Below, in pieces: positions 57,476 through 64,000 of a DNA stretch of 64,000 nt (position 1 is its first letter; the number at the start of each line of letters is the position of its first letter). Source of the stretch: Agromyces larvae (GTDB lineage: Bacteria > Actinomycetota > Actinomycetes > Actinomycetales > Microbacteriaceae); assembly GCF_022811705.1 (NCBI RefSeq), contig NZ_CP094528.1, forward strand, positions 1,736,001 through 1,800,000. Reading direction: 5' to 3'. The notes beneath the pieces were generated by a model. That model worked only from the letters and a program-made list of their open reading frames with translations, did no database searches and was not told the origin of the DNA. Made by a program: the position numbers and the translations under genes.

Positions 57476-58570
57476 ATGCGGGCGGACCGGCTGGTGTCTC
57501 TGGTGCTCCTGCTGCGCCAACGGGGTCGGATGACCGCGAACGAGCTCGCCGGCGAACTCGAGGTGTCGACACGCACGGTGCTGCGCGACATCGAGGCGCT
57601 CTCCACCGCCGGGGTGCCCGTCTACGCCGATCGCGGGCGGCACGGCGGGTTCTCCCTGCTCCCCGGCTTCCGCACCGAGCTGACCGGGCTGAATCACGAC
57701 GAAGCGCTCGCCCTGCTGACCGCCGGAGCCGCCCGCGGCGAGCAGGTGTTCGGGCTCGGCACCGCGCTGGCGTCGGCGATGCGCAAGGTGGTCGACGCAC
57801 TGCCCGAAGCACACCGGGCCGGCCTCGGCGCTGCCGCGACGCGGTTCCTGGTCGAACCCGAGACCGACCTGCTCTCCCGCCGGCTGATCACCGAAGGCGT
57901 GTCGAGCGCCGTGATGGGCGAGGTCCGTCATGCGGTGCTCGCCGGCCGCAAGCTCCGCTTCCACTACGTCGCACCCGACCGGGAGCCGCGGTGGCACACG
58001 GTCGATCCGATCGGGCTGGTCACCGTGCGCGAGCGCACCTACCTGCTCGCCACCGCATCGGGGAACGACCGCACCTACCGCGTCTCGCGCATGTCGATCG
58101 CCGAAGCACTCCCCGAGTCCGCCGAACGCCCCGCCCAGGTCGATCTCGACCGGATCTGGGCCGAGCGCACGGCACGCTTCCTGTCCGAGCACCGCCTCGC
58201 CGTCCGTGTCCGGGTCGATCTCACGCGACGGGAGGATCTGCTGAAGAACGTGCGCGCCGTCCGCGCCGAGGAACCGGACGCGCAGGGCTGGGTCCGCCTC
58301 GACGTGGCCTTCGAGGACCTGCGGCACGCCGTGTGGGCGATCTGGCAGCTCGACGCCGCCGCCGAGGTCCTCGCCCCCGAGGAGCTGCGCGCGGCCCTCC
58401 GCGACCGGGCTGCGACCCTCATGGCCAGATACGAGGGCAGCGGACGAGCGAGCAGGCCGCCGACTCAGCCCTCGAGCAGCTCCGACAGCTCCAGCCAGCG
58501 GGTCTCGAGATCGGCGACGGATGCCTCGAGCTCGCCGAGCTCGTCGCCGAGCACGCCGAGGCCCACATAG
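57476..58570 (+). CDS. WYL domain transcriptional regulator (YafY type)
   Basis: 364 residues. N-terminal winged HTH at about 1-55 (MTANELAGELEVSTRTVLRDIEALS), WYL domain at about 150-230 (RKLRFHYVAPDREPRWHTVDPIGLV, YLLATASGN) and a WCX C-terminal region ending near residue 325. The last 35 residues are an Ser/Pro/Arg-rich stretch that lies antisense to the ABC-F gene, with 106 bases of overlap. It probably represses itself and RidA through the 27-bp palindrome. GTG in frame upstream is possible but lies in the palindrome. Confidence 0.85.
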   Translation: MRADRLVSLVLLLRQRGRMTANELAGELEVSTRTVLRDIEALSTAGVPVYADRGRHGGFSLLPGFRTELTGLNHDEALALLTAGAARGEQVFGLGTALASAMRKVVDALPEAHRAGLGAAATRFLVEPETDLLSRRLITEGVSSAVMGEVRHAVLAGRKLRFHYVAPDREPRWHTVDPIGLVTVRERTYLLATASGNDRTYRVSRMSIAEALPESAERPAQVDLDRIWAERTARFLSEHRLAVRVRVDLTRREDLLKNVRAVRAEEPDAQGWVRLDVAFEDLRHAVWAIWQLDAAAEVLAPEELRAALRDRAATLMARYEGSGRASRPPTQPSSSSDSSSQRVSRSATDASSSPSSSPSTPRPT

Positions 58571-60306
58571 TCGGCCTGGTCGTGGCGAGCGAGCTGCTCG
58601 TGCTGCTCCGCGATCTGCGCCTGCAGCTTCTCGAGCCGGCGGTCGATCGACGACAGCTCCTTCTCGGCGGCGCGGCGGGCCGCGCCCTCCAAGGCTGAAC
58701 CGGCCGGGGCAGCCGGGGCGGCCGGCGCGGCCGGAGCGGCCGCACGTGCCGGCGAGGCATCCGTACCGCCCTGGACCTGCCCCGCCCGCAGCCGCAGGTA
58801 CTCCTCGACGCCGCCGGGAAGGTGCCGCAGATGCCCGTCGAGGATCGCGTACTGCTGGTCGGTGACGCGCTCCACGAGGTACCGGTCGTGCGAGACGACG
58901 AGCAGGGTGCCGGGCCACGAGTCGAGCAGGTCTTCGATGGCGGCGAGCATGTCGGTGTCGAGGTCGTTCGTGGGCTCGTCGAGGATGAGCACGTTCGGCT
59001 CCTGCAGCAGGATGAGCAGGAGCTGCAGGCGCCGCTTCTGCCCGCCCGACAGGTCGCGCACGGGTGTCGCGAGCTGCCGGCTCGTGAACCCCAGTCGTTC
59101 GAGCAGTTGCCCCGGGGTGAGTTCGACCGCTTTGGAGCCCGCGCCGATCGTGTAGCTCGACCGCTGCGCGGCCACGACGGCGCTCACCCGCTCGTCGGCC
59201 CACTCGGCGAGTTCGGCGAGCTCCTGGCTGAGCGTCGCGATGCGCACGGTCTTCCCGCGCTTCACCCGCCCGCTCGACGGCGTCACCGCGCCGGTGACGA
59301 GCCCGAGCAGCGTCGACTTGCCGGCCCCGTTCACGCCCAGGATGCCGGTGCGCTCCCCCGGCGCGATGCGCCACTCCACGTCCTTCAGGACGGTTCGCGT
59401 GCCGCCGCCGGGCGCTGGGAACTCGACGCCCGCGTCGAGCACATCGACCACGTCCTTGCCGAGCCGGGCGACCGCGAGCCGGTCCAGCTCGACCCGGTTG
59501 CGGGGCGGCGGCACGTCCTCGATGAGCTGGTTCGCCGCCTCGATGCGGAACTTCGGCTTCGAGGTGCGGGCCGGCGCTCCCCGGCGCAGCCAGGCCAGCT
59601 CCTTGCGCATCAGGTTCTGCCGGCGGGCCTCGGTGGCCGCCGCCATCCGGTCGCGCTCGACGCGCTGCAGGATGTACGCCGCGTACCCGCCCTCGAACGG
59701 CTCGACGACGCCGTCGTGCACCTCCCAGGTGGCGGTGCACACCTCGTCGAGGAACCACCGGTCGTGCGTGACGACCACGAGCGCGCCCTGCCCGCCCGCC
59801 CAGCGCTGCTTCACGTGCTGCGCGAGCCAGGCGATGCCCTCGACATCGAGGTGGTTCGTGGGCTCGTCGAGGAACACCACGTCCCACTCCCCCACGAGCA
59901 GCGCCGCGAGCCCGACCCGGCGACGCTGGCCGCCCGACAGGTCGCCGACCCGCCCCTGCCACGGCACGTCGCCGAGCAGCCCCGCGATCACGTCGCGCAC
60001 CTTCGCATCGCCGGCCCACACGTGCTCGTCGATGCCGCCGACGACGGCTTCGGCGACCGTCAGGTCGGGATCCACGGTGTCGGCCTGGTCGAGCATGCCG
60101 ATCCGGATGCCGCGCCGCGGCGTGACCCGCCCCGAATCCGGTTCGAGGCGGCCGGCGAGCAGCTTCAGCAGCGTCGACTTGCCGTCGCCGTTGCGCCCCA
60201 CGATGCCGACCCGGTCGCCGTCGGCGAGCCCGACGGTCACCTCGTCGAAGACGATGCGGGTGGGGAATTCGAGGTGCAGGCGCTCGGCGCCCAGGAGGTG
60301 TGCCAT
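58465..60306 (-). CDS. ABC-F family ATPase (Uup-like)
   Basis: 613 residues with two ATPase domains and no membrane part: Walker A GRNGDGKST (37-45), LSGGQRRRVGLAALL, FLDEPTNHLD; second GVNGAGKST, LSGGQKRRLQLLLILL and LDEPTNDLD. An Ala/Pro linker (about 530-555) leads to a C-terminal coiled coil (ELSSIDRRLEKLQAQIAEQHEQL), as in Uup. Acts on ribosomes or branched DNA. It sits downstream of ispE, the usual actinobacterial place. Confidence 0.93.
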   Translation of the reverse strand: MAHLLGAERLHLEFPTRIVFDEVTVGLADGDRVGIVGRNGDGKSTLLKLLAGRLEPDSGRVTPRRGIRIGMLDQADTVDPDLTVAEAVVGGIDEHVWAGDAKVRDVIAGLLGDVPWQGRVGDLSGGQRRRVGLAALLVGEWDVVFLDEPTNHLDVEGIAWLAQHVKQRWAGGQGALVVVTHDRWFLDEVCTATWEVHDGVVEPFEGGYAAYILQRVERDRMAAATEARRQNLMRKELAWLRRGAPARTSKPKFRIEAANQLIEDVPPPRNRVELDRLAVARLGKDVVDVLDAGVEFPAPGGGTRTVLKDVEWRIAPGERTGILGVNGAGKSTLLGLVTGAVTPSSGRVKRGKTVRIATLSQELAELAEWADERVSAVVAAQRSSYTIGAGSKAVELTPGQLLERLGFTSRQLATPVRDLSGGQKRRLQLLLILLQEPNVLILDEPTNDLDTDMLAAIEDLLDSWPGTLLVVSHDRYLVERVTDQQYAILDGHLRHLPGGVEEYLRLRAGQVQGGTDASPARAAAPAAPAAPAAPAGSALEGAARRAAEKELSSIDRRLEKLQAQIAEQHEQLARHDQADYVGLGVLGDELGELEASVADLETRWLELSELLEG

Positions 60307-60340
60307 GTCCCGTCGAGCCTAGTCGCGCGGATGCCGCCCC

Positions 60341-60346
60341 TAGAGT
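60341..60346 (+). promoter_or_regulatory. -10 box of the SLC13 gene (leaderless)
   Basis: TAGAGT ends six bases before the ATG at 60353 and no Shine-Dalgarno is present. Confidence 0.55.
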
Positions 60347-60352
60347 TGGGGC

Positions 60353-61942
60353 ATGGATCCCGCCATCGCGACCCTCGCGATCCTGGCCGTCGCGATCGTC
60401 GCGTTCGTCTCGGGGCGCGTGCCGATCGGCGTCGTGGCCATCGGCGTGGCGATCGCGCTCTGGGCGACCGGCGTGCTGACCCTGCCCGAGGCGCTCGCCG
60501 GGTTCGGCGACCCGACGGTGCTGTTCATCGCCTCGCTCTTCGTGGTGAGCGAGGCGCTCGACGCGACCGGCGTGACCGCGTGGGTCGGCCGCCAGGTGAT
60601 CGGCCGTGCCGGCGTCCGCCGCAGACGGCTCACCGCGGTCATCGCGCTCATCGTCGCCGTGCTCGCCGCGTTCATCAGCATCAACGGCGCCGTCGCGGCG
60701 CTGCTGCCCGTCGTCGTGGTGGTCGCGGCACGCGCGAAGATCGTGCCGTCGCGCCTGCTCATCCCGGTGGCCTTCGCGGCGAGCGCCGGGTCGCTGCTCA
60801 CGCTCGCCGGCACCCCCGTGAACCCGCTCGTGTCCGACACCGCGGTCGCGGCCGGCGGTCGGGCGTTCGGGTTCTTCGAGTTCGCGCTCATCGGCGTGCC
60901 GATCGTGCTGTGCACGACGGCGGTCGTGGCGCTCGCCGGGGGCCGGCTGCTGCCCGAGCGCCGGCCCGCGACCGTCGAGGGGTCGCGCGACACCGAGGAG
61001 GCGGCGCGCACCTTCCGCGACGAATACGCGGTCTCACTCGACACGACCTCGCTGTTCACCGCCGAGGAGGGCGTGACCGAGGTCATGATCGCCCCGCGCT
61101 CACCGCTCATCGGGCGCCGCGTCTGCGCGGGCATGCGTACGCTTCGCGAAGACCTGCTCATCCTCGCCGTGCGGCGCGGCGACGCCGGCGGGCCGAACGC
61201 CACGGACGCCGACCCGGCCGGTTACCTCACGCTGCGCGCGGGCGACGCGGTGCTGGTGCAGGGGCCGTGGCCCGCGCTCGACCGCTACGTGCACTCGCCC
61301 GAGGTGATCGCGGTGAGCGCGCCCGACACGCTGCAGCGCGGGGTGCCGTTCAGCCGCGGCGCGCGCCGGGCGGTCGTGATCCTCGCCGCGATGGTGCTGC
61401 TGCTGGCGACCGGGCTCGTGCCTCCGGCGGTCGCCGGGCTCGGCGCCGCGGGCGCGCTCGTGCTCACGGGGGTGCTCACCGTGCCGCAGGTGTACCGCTC
61501 GATCTCGTGGACGACGGTCGTGCTCATCGCCGGCATGATCCCGTTGTCGTCGGCGATCGTCTCGACCGGGGCCGCCGCCTGGTTCGCCCACCTCGTGCTC
61601 GGCTTCACGGGCGGTGGGTCGCCGTATCTGGTGCTGCTCGTGCTCTGCATCGTGACCGTCGCGCTCGGCCAGTTCATCTCGAACGTGGCGACGGTGCTCG
61701 TCGTCGCGCCGATCGCGGTGTCGGTGTCGGCGACGCTCGACGTGAGCGTGCAGCCGTTCATGATGGCGCTCACGGTCGCGGGGGCGGCGGCGTTCCTCAC
61801 GCCCATCGCCACCCCGGTGAACCTCATGGTGATGCAGCCGGGCGGGTACCGGTTCGGCGACTACTGGCGGCTGGGCCTGCCCCTCGTGGTGGTGTACGTC
61901 GCCTTCGCCGTGCTCGTCGTGCCGCTGATCTGGCCGTTCTGA
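60353..61942 (+). CDS. SLC13/DASS-type anion permease with internal TrkA-C domain
   Basis: 529 residues, about 11-12 hydrophobic segments. Two inverted-repeat signatures, LLTLAGTPVNPLVSD and FLTPIATPVNLMVM (SNT-like ion/substrate loops), flank a hydrophilic section (about 205-330) with a RCK_C/TrkA-C domain (EVMIAPRSPLIGRRV, GYLTLRAGDAVLVQGP). Likely a sodium-coupled transporter for sulfate, dicarboxylates or other anions. Flanked by housekeeping genes; no operon partner. Confidence 0.88.
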   Translation: MDPAIATLAILAVAIVAFVSGRVPIGVVAIGVAIALWATGVLTLPEALAGFGDPTVLFIASLFVVSEALDATGVTAWVGRQVIGRAGVRRRRLTAVIALIVAVLAAFISINGAVAALLPVVVVVAARAKIVPSRLLIPVAFAASAGSLLTLAGTPVNPLVSDTAVAAGGRAFGFFEFALIGVPIVLCTTAVVALAGGRLLPERRPATVEGSRDTEEAARTFRDEYAVSLDTTSLFTAEEGVTEVMIAPRSPLIGRRVCAGMRTLREDLLILAVRRGDAGGPNATDADPAGYLTLRAGDAVLVQGPWPALDRYVHSPEVIAVSAPDTLQRGVPFSRGARRAVVILAAMVLLLATGLVPPAVAGLGAAGALVLTGVLTVPQVYRSISWTTVVLIAGMIPLSSAIVSTGAAAWFAHLVLGFTGGGSPYLVLLVLCIVTVALGQFISNVATVLVVAPIAVSVSATLDVSVQPFMMALTVAGAAAFLTPIATPVNLMVMQPGGYRFGDYWRLGLPLVVVYVAFAVLVVPLIWPF

Positions 61943-62005
61943 GTCGATCGCCGTTCTGAGTCGCTCTGGCCGTTCTGGGCCGCTGATGCCCGGGTCGGGC
62001 TCCCG

Positions 62006-62956
62006 TCAGCCGTGCACGATGCGCGTGCCGCCGACCGGCCCGTGCACGTGCAAGGCGGTTCGCCGAGCGGCGGACAGCGCCACCTGCAGCTCGATGGCCG
62101 ACTCGGCGCTCTCGGTGAGGAACGCCACCGTCGGGCCCGACCCCGACACGATGCCGCTCAACGCCCCCAGCGAGACGCCGAGGTCGATGAGTTCGGCGAG
62201 ATCGGGAGCGAGCCGCACGGCGGCGTGCTGGAGGTCGTTGCGCACCGCGCGTGCCAGGTGTTCGGGGTCGCCGGCGCGGAGCGCCTGCAGCACCTCGGGG
62301 TCCACCACGGGCGGCCCGGCGGGCGCCGCGGCGGGACCCCGCCGACCGGTGCCGAGCTGCTGCTCGCGGATGCGGTCGAGTTCGGTGTACACGGCGGGCG
62401 TCGACAGCCCGTGGTCGGCGACCACCAGCACCCAGTGGAACGACCCGGTCGCCAGTGCCGGGCTCAGCCGGTCGCCGCGCCCGGTGCCGATCGCGGTGCC
62501 GCCCGTCAGGGCGAACGGCACGTCGGCGCCGAGCTCGGCGGCCAACGCGTGCAGATCGTCCTTCGAGAGGGCCGTGCCCCACAGCGCGTCGCACGCCACG
62601 AGGGCGGCCGCGGCATCCGCTGAGCCCCCGCCCATGCCGCCCGCGATCGGAACGTGCTTGGCGATCTCGAAGTGCACCCCGCCCGGAACTCCCGCGGTGC
62701 GCGCCAGCAACCGGGCCGCGCGGATCGCGAGGTTCGTGCGGTCCGTGGGCAACTGCGACGTGTCGACGCTGCCGCTGAAGGCGAGCGTGAACTCGTCGGA
62801 CGGCCAGGCCCGCAGGTCTTCGTAGAGCGACACCGCCTGGTACGCGGTGGCGACATCGTGGTAGCCGTCGGCGTCGAGCTCGCCCACGCGCAGGAAGAGG
62901 TTGATCTTGCCGGGCGCCCGAACGTGCACCGCCTCGTCGGTCGCCGCGATCGTCAT
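62006..62956 (-). CDS. ispE: 4-diphosphocytidyl-2-C-methyl-D-erythritol kinase
   Basis: GHMP kinase of the MEP isoprenoid pathway. 316 residues. [14 protein letters not shown] (catalytic Lys region), [21 protein letters not shown] (ATP loop, [10 protein letters not shown]), [17 protein letters not shown] and [13 protein letters not shown]. Follows rsmA by nine bases, the standard actinobacterial order. Confidence 0.96.
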   Translation of the reverse strand: MTIAATDEAVHVRAPGKINLFLRVGELDADGYHDVATAYQAVSLYEDLRAWPSDEFTLAFSGSVDTSQLPTDRTNLAIRAARLLARTAGVPGGVHFEIAKHVPIAGGMGGGSADAAAALVACDALWGTALSKDDLHALAAELGADVPFALTGGTAIGTGRGDRLSPALATGSFHWVLVVADHGLSTPAVYTELDRIREQQLGTGRRGPAAAPAGPPVVDPEVLQALRAGDPEHLARAVRNDLQHAAVRLAPDLAELIDLGVSLGALSGIVSGSGPTVAFLTESAESAIELQVALSAARRTALHVHGPVGGTRIVHG

Positions 62957-62965
62957 GGCACCACG

Positions 62966-63859
62966 CTAATCGCTCGCCGGCAGCGCCCGCGCGATGCGCA
63001 GGAACTCGTCGACGCCGAGCTGCTCGCCGCGCGCCTGCGGGTCGATGCCCGCGAGCTCGAGCACCGCCGAGGCGTCGGCGGCCGATCCGCCGAGCACGCC
63101 GGACAGCGCCTGGCGCAGCATCTTGCGCCGCTGCTGGAACGCCGCATCGACGAGCTCGAAGGTCGCCCGCCGCTCGGCCTCGGTGCCGGGCGGGTCGCCG
63201 GGGGCATCGCGGCGTGCGAAGCCGACGAGCACCGAGTCGACGTTCGGCACCGGCCAGAACACGAGTCGGGAGACCTGCCCGGCCGTGCGCCAGTCGCCGT
63301 ACCACGCCGCCTTCACACTCGGCGCGCCGTACACCTTCGAGCCCGGCCCGGCGGCGAGCCGGTGGCCGACCTCGGCCTGCACCATCACGATGCCCGACCG
63401 GATCGACGGGAAGTGCTCGAGCAGGTGCAGCAGCACGGGCACCGACACGTTGTAGGGCAGGTTCGCGACGAGCCGCACGGGCGGTTCGCCGGGGAGCTCG
63501 GTGACCCGCAGCGCGTCGTCGTGCACGACGGTGAGCGAGGTGCCGGGCTGCATCAGGGTCGCGGTGTGCGGCAGCTGCTCGGCGAGCCGGCCGTCGATCT
63601 CGACGGCGACGACGTTCGCACCCGCCTCCAGCAGGCCGAGGGTGAGCGACCCGAGTCCCGGGCCGATCTCGAGCACCGTCTCGCCGGCCTCGACCCCGGC
63701 GGTCTGCACGATGCGGCGCACCGTGTTGCCGTCGTGCACGAAGTTCTGCCCGAGTTTCTTCGTGGGCGTCACGCCCAGGATCTGGGCGAGGTCGCGGATC
63801 TCGGCCGGGCCCAGCAGCCGGGGCATGGTCGGCGCGTGCTCGCCCTCGTGCCGATGCAC
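62966..63859 (-). CDS. rsmA: 16S rRNA dimethyladenosine transferase
   Basis: Dimethylates A1518/A1519 of 16S rRNA (KsgA). 297 residues. [46 protein letters not shown] (SAM site), [17 protein letters not shown] (NLPY catalytic) and [17 protein letters not shown] at 63859 is preferred over ATG at 63826: GGGGA is about seven bases upstream and the gene then starts two bases after the tatD stop. Confidence 0.95.
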   Translation of the reverse strand: MHRHEGEHAPTMPRLLGPAEIRDLAQILGVTPTKKLGQNFVHDGNTVRRIVQTAGVEAGETVLEIGPGLGSLTLGLLEAGANVVAVEIDGRLAEQLPHTATLMQPGTSLTVVHDDALRVTELPGEPPVRLVANLPYNVSVPVLLHLLEHFPSIRSGIVMVQAEVGHRLAAGPGSKVYGAPSVKAAWYGDWRTAGQVSRLVFWPVPNVDSVLVGFARRDAPGDPPGTEAERRATFELVDAAFQQRRKMLRQALSGVLGGSAADASAVLELAGIDPQARGEQLGVDEFLRIARALPASD

Positions 63860-63861
63860 GA

Positions 63862-64000
63862 TCAGTCCCCGCCCCCGGTGGTGGTCACGGGCTCATCCTG
63901 CCACGAGCCGTACGCCCGAACCGTGTTCGACGCGAGCTGCGTGCACAGCTCGGCGAGATCGGCCCCGAGCACCTCGGCCATGAACCGCACCGTGTGCGGC
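63862..64000 (-). CDS. tatD: TatD family hydrolase, C-terminal end (runs off the right edge)
   Basis: 46 codons visible: [19 protein letters not shown] then a segment ending [13 protein letters not shown] and a short tail. The [12 protein letters not shown] and NTVRAYG forms are the C-terminal helices of TatD deoxyribonuclease-like metallohydrolases, and the gene lies just upstream of rsmA as usual. Active-site residues are outside the window. Confidence 0.8.
   Translation of the reverse strand, partial: PHTVRFMAEVLGADLAELCTQLASNTVRAYGSWQDEPVTTTGGGD

Overview
The window is very GC-rich and gene-dense. Many starts are GTG, genes are chained by 4-base ATGA/GTGA overlaps, and several coding sequences begin 6-7 bases after a TAnnnT -10 box (leaderless). 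Gene content and the order tatD-rsmA-ispE-ABC-F, tRNA-Gln-glmU-prs, rplY, pth-mfd point to an actinobacterium. The style resembles Microbacteriaceae (Agromyces/Microbacterium-like), but that placement is an inference and no marker gene was compared.

Layout. The two ends are housekeeping backbone, mostly on the minus strand. On the right are tatD (3' end only), rsmA, ispE, an ABC-F ATPase, a WYL regulator with divergent RidA, metQNI, an HNH endonuclease with an SOS-like box, a MarR regulator, tRNA-Gln, glmU, prs, an acyl-CoA ligase, and gnd on the plus strand. On the left are rplY, a TetR regulator divergent from a DUF6230/DUF6114 envelope trio, pth followed by two ferritin-like paralogues, rnhA, and the 5' part of mfd. 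About 35 kb of catabolic genes (8.7-43.5 kb) lies between the prs side and rplY.

The catabolic block has five transcription units. (A) 8.7-18.9 kb: hexuronate/mannonate degradation (UxaC, UxuB, ManD, KDG kinase, KDPG aldolase, gluconate kinase) with two TIM-barrel epimerase-like proteins, an oxidoreductase and a LacI regulator; two LacI-type operators flank the unit. (B) 20.3-23.5 kb: an enolase-superfamily dehydratase, a TIM-barrel epimerase and a Gfo/Idh/MocA oxidoreductase, divergent from an MFS exporter. (C) 23.6-31.6 kb, minus: a zinc dehydrogenase, two Gfo/Idh/MocA proteins, an SDR, an HpcH/HpaI aldolase, an SMP-30 lactonase, an Asp/Glu racemase-like protein and a DUF1537 four-carbon acid sugar kinase. 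(D) 31.7-34.9 kb, plus, divergent from C: two TIM-barrel epimerases, an OMP-decarboxylase-fold protein and a VOC protein. (E) 34.9-43.5 kb, minus: a sugar ABC importer, a YihV-like kinase, a YihT-like aldolase, a DeoR regulator, an isopropylmalate/tartrate-type dehydrogenase and an aldehyde dehydrogenase.

Unit E is the most interesting system. Its kinase, aldolase and DeoR regulator match the core of the sulfoquinovose sulfo-EMP pathway. The aldehyde dehydrogenase would oxidise sulfolactaldehyde to 3-sulfolactate instead of reducing it. No recognised YihS-type isomerase or GH31 sulfoquinovosidase is present, so those steps would have to be done by unassigned proteins, possibly the TIM-barrel or Gfo/Idh/MocA proteins of the adjacent units, or by genes elsewhere.
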